Shown: positions 17,848-26,331 of the stretch, piece by piece
How positions within the stretch are numbered: position 1 is the first letter of the stretch
Layout of the letters: each line of letters opens with the position of its first letter
Source: a bacterium HR40
GTDB taxonomy: Bacteria > Pseudomonadota > Alphaproteobacteria > Geminicoccales > Geminicoccaceae
Direction: 5' to 3'
Length of the DNA: 64,000 nt
Assembly: GCA_002898275.1 (NCBI GenBank)
Contig: BEIQ01000001.1
Location: forward strand, 737,899-801,898
The notes under the pieces: generated by a model
Databases searched by the model: none
What the model was told of the DNA's origin: nothing
The model's input: the letters and a program-made list of their open reading frames with translations, nothing else
Translations under genes and position numbers: made by a program

Positions 17848-19464
17848 ATGTCGGCCGAAAGCGAAACTTTCGATTATGTGATCGTCGGCGGTGGTTCCGC
17901 TGGTTGCGTGCTCGCATCGCGGCTCAGCGAGAATCCGCGCCGCAGCGTGCTGCTCCTCGAGGCCGGTCCGCGGGACCGCAATCCCTGGATCCATATCCCC
18001 ATCGGCTACTACCGTACCATTTTCGATCCGAAGCTCGCTTGGCGTTTCGAGACCGAACCCGAGCCCCAGCTCGGTGGTCGACGCATCGTCTGGCCGCGCG
18101 GCCGGGTGCTCGGCGGCTCCTCCTCCATCAACGGACTCGTCTGGGCGCGCGGCCAACGGCAGGACTTCGACGCCTGGGCCGAGCGCGGCCTGCGTGGCTG
18201 GAGCTACGAGGACGTGCTGCCCTATTTTCGCCGAGCCGAGGACTTCGAGGGCGGCGCGGACCCTTGGCGTGGCAGCGGTGGCCCGGTGGGCGTCTGCCGA
18301 CCTCGCTACCGTTCCCCCCTCGCCGCGGCCTTCGTGGAGGCGGCCAAACAAGCGGGGATCCCCGAGAATCCCGACTATAACGGCGCCGAACAGGCCGGGG
18401 TGGGTTGGTTCCAGCTGACCCTGCGCAACGGCTTTCGCTGCAGTGCCGCGACCGCCTATCTCCGGGCGGCCCGCCGGCGTCCCCATCTCGCCGTCCGCAC
18501 TGGGGCCCTCGCCTGCCGCATCCTTTTCGACGGCCGGCGCGCGATCGGTGTCGAGTACGAGCGGGATGGCGTGCGTTGCCGGGTGCGAGCGGCGCGCGAG
18601 GTGCTGGTCGCTTGCGGCGCCGTCCAGTCGCCGCAGCTGCTCATGCTCTCCGGGGTGGGACCGGCCGACGAGCTTTCGGCCTTCGGCATCCCGGTGGTGC
18701 AGGATCTGCCCGGGGTGGGCAAGCAGCTGCAAGACCATTTCCAGGCGCGAACCGTCTGGCGCTGTTCCAGACCTCTGACCCTCAACGATGTGCAGCACAG
18801 CCTGTGGCGGCGCATCCGAGCCGGCATCGAATGGGCGCTTTTCCGCACCGGCCCGCTCACCGTGGGAGCCGGAATCGTCACGCTCTTCTGGAAGACTCGC
18901 GACGAGCTCGATCTCGCCGATGTCGAGTTCCACGTGATTCCGTTCAGCGCCGATCGACCAGGCGAGAAGCTCCATCCGTTTTCCGGATTCACCGTCTCCG
19001 TCTGCCAGCTCCGGCCCGAGAGCCGCGGCGAGATCCGCTTGCGCAGCCCCGACCCTCGCGATCCGCCGCGCATCTTCGCCAACTATCTGGCGACCGAAAC
19101 CGACCGGCGAACCATGGTCGATGGCTTGAAGCTCGTTCGCCGGGTGATGGCCCAGCCGGCCATGGCGCCATGGTGCGAACAAGAATATCTGCCGGGGATC
19201 GATTGCCGGAGCGACGAGGAGCTTTTGGATTTCGTCCGTCGCACCGGAAGCACGATTTTCCATCCCACCTCGACCTGCGCCATGGGACCGGCGGAGGAGC
19301 GCCTTGCGGTGGTCGACGAACGCCTGCGCGTACGCGGGCTCGAGGGGCTGCGAGTGGTCGATGCCTCGATCATGCCGGCCGTAGTCTCGGCCAATACCAA
19401 TGCCGCGGTCATCATGATCGCCGAGAAGGCGTCGGACATGATCCGCGAAGACGAGAGGCGTTGA
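17848..19464 (+). CDS. GMC family FAD-dependent oxidoreductase (choline dehydrogenase-like)
   Basis: A 538-residue flavoenzyme. The FAD dinucleotide-binding motif VIVGGGSAGCVLASRL is at the N-terminus; PRGRVLGGSSSINGLVW is GMC signature 1, and a GAVQSPQLLMLSG-type stretch is signature 2. The C-terminus carries the catalytic His in IFHPTSTCAMG and the VSANTNAA Asn region. Substrate is an unknown alcohol; choline is not implied, as no bet genes are present. ATG 17848 is preferred because it aligns with the start of the second GMC protein in this window; an in-frame ATG at 17833 is possible. Confidence 0.93.
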   Translation: MSAESETFDYVIVGGGSAGCVLASRLSENPRRSVLLLEAGPRDRNPWIHIPIGYYRTIFDPKLAWRFETEPEPQLGGRRIVWPRGRVLGGSSSINGLVWARGQRQDFDAWAERGLRGWSYEDVLPYFRRAEDFEGGADPWRGSGGPVGVCRPRYRSPLAAAFVEAAKQAGIPENPDYNGAEQAGVGWFQLTLRNGFRCSAATAYLRAARRRPHLAVRTGALACRILFDGRRAIGVEYERDGVRCRVRAAREVLVACGAVQSPQLLMLSGVGPADELSAFGIPVVQDLPGVGKQLQDHFQARTVWRCSRPLTLNDVQHSLWRRIRAGIEWALFRTGPLTVGAGIVTLFWKTRDELDLADVEFHVIPFSADRPGEKLHPFSGFTVSVCQLRPESRGEIRLRSPDPRDPPRIFANYLATETDRRTMVDGLKLVRRVMAQPAMAPWCEQEYLPGIDCRSDEELLDFVRRTGSTIFHPTSTCAMGPAEERLAVVDERLRVRGLEGLRVVDASIMPAVVSANTNAAVIMIAEKASDMIREDERR

Positions 19465-19881
19465 GTGGCTCGGCCGTGGCACACCACGGCGCGAGGACAG
19501 CGGGCGAGCCGGGTCGTCGCTGCGGTCGGCAGCACGGCGGAACCGGGATCCGGAGGACGGGGCTCTCCGCATTATCCCCGCGGCGCACCCACTCGGGCAC
19601 AGACCGGAACTGCGCCGTGCCCCCGCCGCTCTCTCCGCCACGCGCGAGCCGGCATCCGGCCTCCCGCCCTCGATGCGATGACGCTCGCGGCAATCGATCG
19701 GCACTCCGGCGCGCAGGTCTGCCGCATGGTCTTCGGCCTTCTCGCCTCGGGGAAGCGGATCGCTCGCGACTTCCGGTGCCGCGGACGGATGTCGGCCTGA
19801 CGCGGCGCTTGCGTGGCCCTGTGGCCTGCGGCAAGTTTCCCACAAGTCGGCAAGCTCCAGCCCCGAGCGAGGGAGGCGGGC
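19465..19881. other. Gene-free stretch between the GMC gene and the CBS gene
   Basis: About 417 bases with no protein-like frame on either strand and no clear hairpin. The only supported signal is the GGAGG ribosome-binding site at its right end, belonging to the CBS-domain gene. A CGGCAAG heptamer occurs twice about 18 bases apart near 19830-19855, which may be chance. Confidence 0.45.
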
Positions 19882-20334
19882 ATGCAAAGACGCATCGTAC
19901 CCCATGTCGTGGATGGGAGCCGTCCCCTTACCACGGTGGCGCCCGAGACGACGGTCGTCGAGGTCGCACGCCGTCTGCGCGCCCATCATGTCGCAGCGGC
20001 GCTCGTCGTGGCGGACGAACGGCTGCTGGGCATCGTCACCGAACGGGACATCACCTATCGCGTCGTTGCCGAAGGCCTCGATCCGGCGCGCGTCACCGTG
20101 AGGGAGATCATGACTCCGAACCCGGTGACCGCCCACCCTGGAATGACCGCGGTGGAAGCGCTCGAGCTCATGCGGCGCGGCCACTTCCGCCACCTGCCCG
20201 TGGTGCGGGATGGCCAGCTGTTCGCCATGGTCTCCATCCGCGACCTCTACGAGGCGGTGCGCTCCTCGCTCGAGGAAGAGTTGCAGGAAGCGGAGCACTT
20301 CATCCACGGCGAGGCCTACGGAACCGGAGTGTAG
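19882..20334 (+). CDS. CBS domain-pair protein
   Basis: A 150-residue protein made almost only of two CBS motifs (about 8-60 and 70-125), ending in a short acidic helix. CBS pairs bind adenine nucleotides such as AMP, ATP or SAM and regulate partner proteins. Marks are AALVVADERLLGIVTERDI in the first and REIMTPNPVTAHPGMTAVEA plus FRHLPVVRDGQL in the second. The ATG at 19882 has GGGAGG five bases upstream; an earlier in-frame ATG at 19813 lacks one. It is convergent with the TPR/SPOR gene, 14 bases apart. Confidence 0.93.
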   Translation: MQRRIVPHVVDGSRPLTTVAPETTVVEVARRLRAHHVAAALVVADERLLGIVTERDITYRVVAEGLDPARVTVREIMTPNPVTAHPGMTAVEALELMRRGHFRHLPVVRDGQLFAMVSIRDLYEAVRSSLEEELQEAEHFIHGEAYGTGV

Positions 20335-20348
20335 GCGCCGGCTCCGGT

Positions 20349-21860
20349 TCACAGCCGCAGGGCATGACAACTGCTGCCCCGCGCCCGCAGGACTTCGCAG
20401 AGGCGCTCGGCGACCTCGCCGGAGAGGAGTGGCCCGACGAGGAGGGGTTGCGGTCCGGGCTCGGCTGCCGACAGACGGACGAGCCCGCCGAGCTCGTGGG
20501 CGAACTGCCGCTGCAGCTGACGCCAGGCGGCGGCCGCCGCCTCCGCGCTCGGGTACATCCCGAGACGCAACACCCATTGCCCGAGGGGAACGGCTCCCTC
20601 GGCGAGATCCGCGGAATCCACCGCGACGGCGGCGAGCGGCGGCTCGGCCGCCGGCGATTCTCCGGTCGGGACGGCGAGGACGGGCGCCGGCCCGACCGTG
20701 CTCGGCGGTGAGGACGACCCATCGCCGGCCGCCGCTCCGGTGGGCGGCCTCGGCTCCGATTGCCGTCCTGGCGCCGACGATCCGGCGGCGACTGCTTCCG
20801 GACGCGAGGGAGCAGGCGGACGCGAGGGAGCAGGCGGTTCGACGAGGCTGCGGGGCGGGCCCGGGTGGTGCGGGAAGGTGTCGGCCGCCACCCGGGATGG
20901 TGGCGGATCCGTGCTCGGTGGCGGCTCGATGCGCGTCGATCCGCCTGCGGGCGTCGTCGGTGCCGCCGACTCGCGTCGGGAACCCTCGGGCGGCGCGATT
21001 TCCACGACGTCCTCCGCTCGTGGCCGATACTCCGGCACCAGGATGGCGGACCGGGTCGCTGGTGCTCCCTCTGCGAGCATCCGGAAAAAGGCGAGATTGG
21101 CGGCGACCTCCTCGTCGTCGAGGTCGATTCGGGCGATCCGCTCGGCGGCCTCGAAGTCCCTCGCGAGGCCGTAGATCAACGACAGATTCTGGCGGGTGCG
21201 GCGCGAGCTGCGGGGACCCTCGGCGATGGGGCGCAGCAGGGCCACCGCTTCGTCGTGCCGTCCCTCCAGGGCGAGGGCGAGGGCGAGGTTCTCCGCCAGC
21301 CGCGGATCCTGTGGTGCCCGCGCATGCGCCTCGCGCAGCACCGCGATCGCCCGCTCGCCGCGGCCGGCCAGGGCGAGAGCGACACCCAGCAGGTTGGCGA
21401 GCTCGAGATCGCCGCTGCGGGCCACCGCCGGCTCGAGCTGGGCGATCGCCACCTCGGGGCGGTCGAGTGCCAACATCGCTCGGGCGAAGCCGCGGCTCGC
21501 CTGGAGATTGTCCGGCTCGCGATCGAGCACCTTGCGGAAGACGTCGGCGGCGTCGCGGGGCCGGTCCTGGGCGAGGAAAGCCCGCCCGAGCAGCAGCGCT
21601 GCCCGCGTGTCGGCGGGTTGCAGCTGGACCGCGCGTTCGAACAGGCGCGCGGCGGTCGCAGCCTCTCCCCGCTCGAGGGCGGCCATCCCCATCCGAACCA
21701 GCTGGTCCGCCTGGCCGGAAGCCGTCCCATCCCAGCTCGCATTGGCGACCCCGGGCACACCCGGATCCCGCCCAGCCGGCGCACACCCCACGAGCAACAG
21801 GGCCACGGCGAGCGCCAGCGTCATCGTCGACGGCGTCGGTCCATCGCGGAGCCTCGGCAC
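20349..21860 (-). CDS. TadD-like TPR lipoprotein with C-terminal SPOR domain
   Basis: A 503-residue protein. After a charged start, the lipobox LLVGC places the lipidated Cys at residue 26. TPR repeats follow (about 50-260), including QLQPADTRAALLLGRAF and NLSLIYGLARDFEAAE, which resemble TadD of Flp pilus loci. A long Pro/Ser/Ala-rich linker leads to a SPOR domain (about 425-500, beginning GQWVLRLGMYPSAEAA) that binds denuded peptidoglycan glycans. GTG 21860 has GCGAGGG nine bases upstream and gives a positive n-region, so I prefer it to ATG 21893. No other tad genes are in the window. Confidence 0.85.
   Translation of the reverse strand: MPRLRDGPTPSTMTLALAVALLLVGCAPAGRDPGVPGVANASWDGTASGQADQLVRMGMAALERGEAATAARLFERAVQLQPADTRAALLLGRAFLAQDRPRDAADVFRKVLDREPDNLQASRGFARAMLALDRPEVAIAQLEPAVARSGDLELANLLGVALALAGRGERAIAVLREAHARAPQDPRLAENLALALALEGRHDEAVALLRPIAEGPRSSRRTRQNLSLIYGLARDFEAAERIARIDLDDEEVAANLAFFRMLAEGAPATRSAILVPEYRPRAEDVVEIAPPEGSRRESAAPTTPAGGSTRIEPPPSTDPPPSRVAADTFPHHPGPPRSLVEPPAPSRPPAPSRPEAVAAGSSAPGRQSEPRPPTGAAAGDGSSSPPSTVGPAPVLAVPTGESPAAEPPLAAVAVDSADLAEGAVPLGQWVLRLGMYPSAEAAAAAWRQLQRQFAHELGGLVRLSAAEPGPQPLLVGPLLSGEVAERLCEVLRARGSSCHALRL
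20800..20835. repeat. Exact 18-base tandem duplication in the TPR/SPOR linker
   Basis: The unit GGACGCGAGGGAGCAGGC occurs twice head to tail (20800-20817 and 20818-20835). On the minus strand it encodes the repeat PAPSRP-PAPSRP in the flexible linker. The copies are identical, which points to a recent slippage event in a region under weak sequence constraint. Confidence 0.95.
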
Positions 21861-21974
21861 GGAACCGCACCCTCGCTTTCCATCCCGCGCCATTGTGCCG
21901 GTGCAGCTCTAACGTTCGGTTAACGACGCGGGTCGAAGCGGATCGCGGCAAGCCAACGCGCTAGGCTCGTCGCG

Positions 21975-22754
21975 CTAGAAGGTGCCGGGATAGGCTCCGC
22001 CGTCGATGAGAATGTTCTGGCCGACGATATAGCCCGCCTGCACGGAACACAAAAAGGCGCACAGTTCGCCGAACTCGCGCGGTGTGCCGAAGCGGCCGGC
22101 CGGGATACGTTCCTCGAGTTCGCGCCGGAGCGCGGCCGGATCGCGTCCACTGCGCGCAGCATGGAAGCGGATGTTGGCCTCGAGCCGGTCGGTAGCGAAG
22201 CGCCCGGGCAGGATGTTGTTGATGGTGACCCCGCGTCCGGCGACCGCCCGGGCCAGTCCTGCGACAAAGCCGGTGAGGCCGGAGCGCGCTCCATTGGAGA
22301 GGCCGAGTTCGGGAATCGGCGCCTTGACCGCGCTCGACGTGATATTGACGATGCGGCCGAATCCGCGCGCCATCATCGGATCGACCACCGCCCGGATCAT
22401 TTCGATGGCGGAGAGCATATTGGCACGGATCGCAGCGATCCAGTCCTCCTCGGTCCACTGGCGGAAGTCGCCGGGCGGTGGACCGCCGGCGTTGTTGACC
22501 AGGATGTCCGGATCGGGCCGCACCGCCAGAACCGCCGCCCGCCCCTCCTGGGTAGTGATGTCTGCGGCGACCGGCACCACCTCGACGCCGCTCGCCTCCC
22601 GGATCTCCCGGGCAGTCCGCTCGAGCCGCGCAGGATCGAGGCCGTTGAGCACGAGGTTCACGCCATTTGCCGCGAGCGCCTCGGCACAGCCCCGGCCGAG
22701 TCCTCGACTGCCGGCACAGACGATCGCCCATTTGCCGCGAATACCGAGATCCAC
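21975..22754 (-). CDS. SDR family oxidoreductase lacking the standard catalytic Tyr/Lys
   Basis: A 259-residue short-chain dehydrogenase/reductase fold. The cofactor motif AGSRGLGRG is at residues 14-22 and NNAGG at 87-91. The helix-5 serine is Ser140 in NITSS. At the YxxxK position the chain reads SNGARSGLTG, so Tyr is replaced by Ser153 and Lys by Arg157. The rest, including GVTINNILPGRFATDRL and a C-terminal IDGGAYPG, is well kept. SDRs with this SNGAR form make up a recognisable subfamily, so it is not simple decay. The upstream neighbour hdaA ends 30 bases before its start. Confidence 0.9.
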   Translation of the reverse strand: MDLGIRGKWAIVCAGSRGLGRGCAEALAANGVNLVLNGLDPARLERTAREIREASGVEVVPVAADITTQEGRAAVLAVRPDPDILVNNAGGPPPGDFRQWTEEDWIAAIRANMLSAIEMIRAVVDPMMARGFGRIVNITSSAVKAPIPELGLSNGARSGLTGFVAGLARAVAGRGVTINNILPGRFATDRLEANIRFHAARSGRDPAALRRELEERIPAGRFGTPREFGELCAFLCSVQAGYIVGQNILIDGGAYPGTF

Positions 22755-22784
22755 GCTAACCTCCCTCTTCGGATTGCGCCGCTT

Positions 22785-23483
22785 TCACTCCCCGACCACC
22801 CGCTCGCCGGCAGAGAGCTCCGCCAAGGCGATGCGCGCGAGCGGCATGGTGACCCGGCGACGGGCCACGAGCGACAGCCGATCGAGGGCTGCCACCAACC
22901 GTCGTGCCGCCTCGAACGTCCGTTCCATGTTGCCGACGAGGAAATGGACGACCTCGGGTTCGACCGCGAGCTGACGGTCGCGAAACTGCTTGACGAGAAG
23001 TGCGGCGAGCAGGCCGTCGTCCGGCGGGGCGATCCGCAGCTGAAGGGCGGCTTTCAGGCGCGAGCGCAGATCCGGCAGTTCCACCGGCCATTCCGCGGGC
23101 GCGGCCTGGGCGGTCAAGAGGATGCGGCCCTGGCGTTGCACCACGAGATTGTAGAGTTCGAGGAGTCGCCGCGGTTCCTCGCAGAGATCGGCATCGTCGA
23201 TCGCCAGCGCGCGGAAGGCGCCGAGTTCGGCGAGCGGATCGTCGAGCCGCCACAACTCCGCTCCACCCAGGACACGGGCCTCCGCCTCGGCAGCGAAGAT
23301 GCGCGCGAGGTGACTGCGACCACTGCCCGGCGGTCCCACCAGCAGACAGGCTGGCTGCTGCCAGTGGCGCCAGGCGAGGACCGTTTCGAACGCCTCGCGG
23401 TTGCAGTCGGATGGCAGGAAATGGTCGCGGGCGAACGACCCGGAAACCGGAAAGTCGAACACCAGCTGGCGTCGATCGAGCAT
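22785..23483 (-). CDS. hdaA: HdaA, DnaA-homologous regulator of replication initiation
   Basis: A 232-residue AAA+ protein related to DnaA domain III, without the DNA-binding domain. The N-terminus MLDRRQLVFDFP is the clamp-binding peptide typical of Hda, which joins the DNA polymerase sliding clamp to promote hydrolysis of DnaA-ATP. The Walker A motif is GPPGSGRSHL (50-59) with Arg for Lys, as in E. coli Hda. LAIDDAD is the Walker B region. ATG 23483 is chosen because it gives the clamp motif at the very N-terminus. It lies 16 bases after the CDP-alcohol transferase gene. Confidence 0.92.
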   Translation of the reverse strand: MLDRRQLVFDFPVSGSFARDHFLPSDCNREAFETVLAWRHWQQPACLLVGPPGSGRSHLARIFAAEAEARVLGGAELWRLDDPLAELGAFRALAIDDADLCEEPRRLLELYNLVVQRQGRILLTAQAAPAEWPVELPDLRSRLKAALQLRIAPPDDGLLAALLVKQFRDRQLAVEPEVVHFLVGNMERTFEAARRLVAALDRLSLVARRRVTMPLARIALAELSAGERVVGE

Positions 23484-23499
23484 GCGCAGGGCGCGAAGG

Positions 23500-24126
23500 T
23501 CAGCGCAGAGCGGCACGCCGGGCAAGCCGCAGCCCGAGACCGAGATAGGCGAGTCCGGAGGCGAGCGTGAACGCCACCACGCCCCAGAAGGCCATGTCCC
23601 GCCATGCACTCACCTCGGCCACTTCGGCTTCGTCGCCGAGCAGCAACCCGAGGAACAGCAGCTGCATCAAGGTGCACAGCTTGCCGATCACCAGCGGTTC
23701 GATGCGGAACGAGGCGATCCGCGTGCGCAAGAGCGAAGCGCCGATGCCGATGGCGACATCGCGCAGGATCACAAGGCCGGCCAGCCACCAGGGAACGAGA
23801 GCGCCCATGGCGAGAGCGAGAAACAACAGACCCGAGAAGAGCTTGTCGGCTACGGGATCGAGGAATGCGCCGAAGCGCGTCGGCCGATTGAGGTATTTGG
23901 CGACCGACCCATCGACGAGATCGGTGAGCGCGGCAAGCAAGAACAGCCAGAAGGCCGCTTCGAACGCGCCGCTCAGCACCAGCAGGAACAGCGGCACGGC
24001 TGCGATCAACCGCAGCGTCGTCAAGATGTTCGCCAGATTGCGAAAGGCGAGCAGGACGAAGCAGACAGCGAGGCGCAAGACACCGTTCAGCGGCCGTCGC
24101 CCGCTTCCACTGCTCGCAACCGCCAT
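23500..24126 (-). CDS. CDP-alcohol phosphatidyltransferase family protein (PgsA-like)
   Basis: A 208-residue membrane enzyme that joins a CDP-diacylglycerol-type donor to an alcohol, as in phosphatidylglycerophosphate synthesis. The family motif D72-G73...K77...G86...D90...D94 is seen in VDGSVAKYLNRPTRFGAFLDPVADK-type order, with Lys where most members have Arg. Several hydrophobic helices follow. Its true acceptor is not proven; gene order with hdaA and DUF2066 is conserved in Rhodospirillales, where this is usually a second copy beside the main pgsA. The first 40 bases overlap the end of the DUF2066 gene. Confidence 0.88.
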   Translation of the reverse strand: MAVASSGSGRRPLNGVLRLAVCFVLLAFRNLANILTTLRLIAAVPLFLLVLSGAFEAAFWLFLLAALTDLVDGSVAKYLNRPTRFGAFLDPVADKLFSGLLFLALAMGALVPWWLAGLVILRDVAIGIGASLLRTRIASFRIEPLVIGKLCTLMQLLFLGLLLGDEAEVAEVSAWRDMAFWGVVAFTLASGLAYLGLGLRLARRAALR

Positions 24127-25199
24127 GAGCCCCCCTCCGGGATCGACTGCAGCCCGCGCTCGGAAAGACGGCGTTCCAGCCGGCCGGTGTCCCCGACGAA
24201 TTCCACCTCGAGTTCGGCCTGCTCGCGGCTCAGGCGGAGGATCTCGACGGCGCGGATCTCAGGGACACTCTCGAGACCACGCCTTATTTGGACCCAGCCG
24301 GCGAGATCGGCAAGCGGGACGACCATCCGCAGCCGGCCGCGCACGTCGGTGCGCAGGAGATTGTCGCGCTTCCAGGCGGCATCGAGCCACCCCCGCGCGC
24401 GTGTTGCCGCCCGCCGCCAGAAACGCTCTTCGCTCTCCTCCGCCTCGCGCACGAGCGATGCCTGCTCCTCCACGCTCGGCCAGTCGCCCACCGAACGGAG
24501 CCGCAACTCCAGGCGCGCAGGCAGACCGTCGCTCCCTCGCTCCACGATCGCCGCCCGCACCAGAGCCGCTGCCTCGACCCCGTAGCGTCCGGCCATCTCC
24601 AAGAGGAGTGCCGGATTCGCCTCTTCCTCGTAGCGCGCCGCGGTCGCGATGTCGGAGAGATCGGCGAGGGGCAGCACGAGGTTCACGAGGCTGTTGCGAC
24701 CGGCTTCGGCGAGCCAGGCCGCTCGCCAGGGATCGCTGTCGGTGGCGAGCCTCGCTTTTCCCCCGTCCTCGATCATCGGCAACAGCAAGAGCGGCTTCGA
24801 GGGCTCCAACACTGCCGCCACGCCGTATTGTTCCAGCAGAGCGCGGATGGCATCCTCGCGGTAATGCACCGTCACCGTCCCGAGCCACCGGGTCGCCGAT
24901 CGCTTCTCGTCGTCGATCGTGAAGCCGCGCACGAAGCGCTCGATCGGCAGTCGATCGACGGCAGGTAGGCGGGCCGCATCCTCGGCCGCCGCAAGTCGCC
25001 GCAACAGTCGCTCGAGGCCGAGGCGCTGGGCCCGCTCGATGGCTATGCGATTGGCCTCGACCGCGGAGGCGGCGGTGACATCGACCTCGATGCCGGATTC
25101 GGTGTAGAGGTCGAGGGTGGCGGCGCGCGGCGCGAGCACGGCGGCCACGAGCAGCAGAGCGGAGAGGAGAAGCAGGCGGAGGGGGAAAGGCGGCATCAT
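24087..25199 (-). CDS. DUF2066 domain exported protein
   Basis: A 370-residue protein with an N-terminal signal peptide (about 1-27, hydrophobic core then APRAA). The DUF2066 region starts with VDVTAASAVEANRIAIERAQ, typical of this family, and includes FVRGFTIDDEK. Its function is unknown; location between a lipid enzyme/hdaA pair and purM is conserved across related genomes. It is divergent from purM with only 66 bases between starts, so the two promoters must lie close or overlap. Confidence 0.88.
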   Translation of the reverse strand: MMPPFPLRLLLLSALLLVAAVLAPRAATLDLYTESGIEVDVTAASAVEANRIAIERAQRLGLERLLRRLAAAEDAARLPAVDRLPIERFVRGFTIDDEKRSATRWLGTVTVHYREDAIRALLEQYGVAAVLEPSKPLLLLPMIEDGGKARLATDSDPWRAAWLAEAGRNSLVNLVLPLADLSDIATAARYEEEANPALLLEMAGRYGVEAAALVRAAIVERGSDGLPARLELRLRSVGDWPSVEEQASLVREAEESEERFWRRAATRARGWLDAAWKRDNLLRTDVRGRLRMVVPLADLAGWVQIRRGLESVPEIRAVEILRLSREQAELEVEFVGDTGRLERRLSERGLQSIPEGGSWRLRAVEAGDGR

Positions 25200-25265
25200 C
25201 CTCGCTTGATCCCGAGGCCGGGCGGCCGTAAGGGCAGCTGGACGCAGCTAGCCACGACGGCGCGC

Positions 25266-26330
25266 ATGACTCAAGTTCCGTGTCCGCGCGATGCCTATGC
25301 CGACGCCGGGGTCGACATCGACCGGGCGAACGCCTTGGTTCGGACGTTCGCCCGGCTCGCCCGGACCACCGCTCGCCCCGGCGCCGATGCGGCTCTGGGC
25401 GGCTTCGGTGGGGTGTTCGATCTGCGCCCCTGCGGCTTTCGAGACCCGCTTTTGGTCGCCAGCACCGATGGGGTCGGCACCAAGCTCCTCCTCGCGCGCG
25501 CGGCGGGACGACTGGACGGTCTCGGGATCGACCTCGTCGCCATGTGCGTCAACGATGTCGTGGTCCAGGGAGCAGAACCTCTGTTCTTCCTCGACTATTA
25601 CGCCACCGGACGGCTGGTGCGGGAGGAGGCGGAACGTCTCGTCGCCGGCATGGCCCGGGGCTGCCGCGAAGCGGGCTGCGCTCTCCTCGGGGGCGAGACG
25701 GCGGAGATGCCAGGGGCCTATCGCGAAGGCGAATTCGACCTCGCCGGCTTTGCCGTCGGTGCCGTCGAGCGCGAGCGGTTGCTGCCGCGTCCGGTTCCCG
25801 CGGGCGCGCGGATCCTCGGGCTGGCGAGCTCCGGCCCGCATGCCAATGGCTTCTCGCTCATCCGCAAGGTCCTGCGCGAGGCTGGGCTGGCGCCCGACGA
25901 TCCGGCACCCTTCGCCCCCGAAGCCTCGCTGGCCGAGCTCCTGCTCGAGCCGACCCGGATCTACGTGAAGAGTTGTCTGGCTGCTGCCCGCCACCCGGGC
26001 CTCTGGGCATTCGCCCACATCACCGGTGGCGGTTTGGTGGACAATCCGCCGCGGGTGCTGCCGCACGGACGCCTCGCTCGCATCCACTGTGGCAGCTGGC
26101 CGATCCCGCCGCTCTTCCGCTGGCTCGCCGAAGCCGCGCGGCTCGAGCTCGCGCAGATGCTGCGCATCTTCAATGGTGGCATCGGCATGATCGCCTTCGT
26201 CGACCCTGCGGCGAGCGGGGAGATCCGGGCGATCTTCGAGGCCGCCGGGGAAACCGTGTGGGAGATCGGCGAAGTGGTGGACACGCAGGGGCCGGCCCGA
26301 GTGGAGTTCGTCGAGGGCGGGAGGCCGTGA
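25266..26330 (+). CDS. purM: Phosphoribosylformylglycinamidine cyclo-ligase (AIR synthetase)
   Basis: A 354-residue enzyme that closes the imidazole ring in purine synthesis (FGAM + ATP to AIR). The N-terminus DAYADAGVDIDRAN is diagnostic, followed by STDGVGTK, the CVNDVVVQGAEPLFFLDY core, GGETAEMPG and HITGGGLVDNPPRVLP. ATG 25266 gives the family length. purN begins one base after its stop, so the two make a purMN operon. Confidence 0.97.
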   Translation: MTQVPCPRDAYADAGVDIDRANALVRTFARLARTTARPGADAALGGFGGVFDLRPCGFRDPLLVASTDGVGTKLLLARAAGRLDGLGIDLVAMCVNDVVVQGAEPLFFLDYYATGRLVREEAERLVAGMARGCREAGCALLGGETAEMPGAYREGEFDLAGFAVGAVERERLLPRPVPAGARILGLASSGPHANGFSLIRKVLREAGLAPDDPAPFAPEASLAELLLEPTRIYVKSCLAAARHPGLWAFAHITGGGLVDNPPRVLPHGRLARIHCGSWPIPPLFRWLAEAARLELAQMLRIFNGGIGMIAFVDPAASGEIRAIFEAAGETVWEIGEVVDTQGPARVEFVEGGRP

Positions 26331-26331
26331 G

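Noticed and set aside
17743-21951. A 1402-residue open frame on the minus strand
   Set aside because: It runs antisense across the GMC and CBS genes and in a second frame of the TPR gene. Its sequence is Arg/Ala/Gly-rich with no domain. Long antisense frames are expected in DNA this rich in GC.
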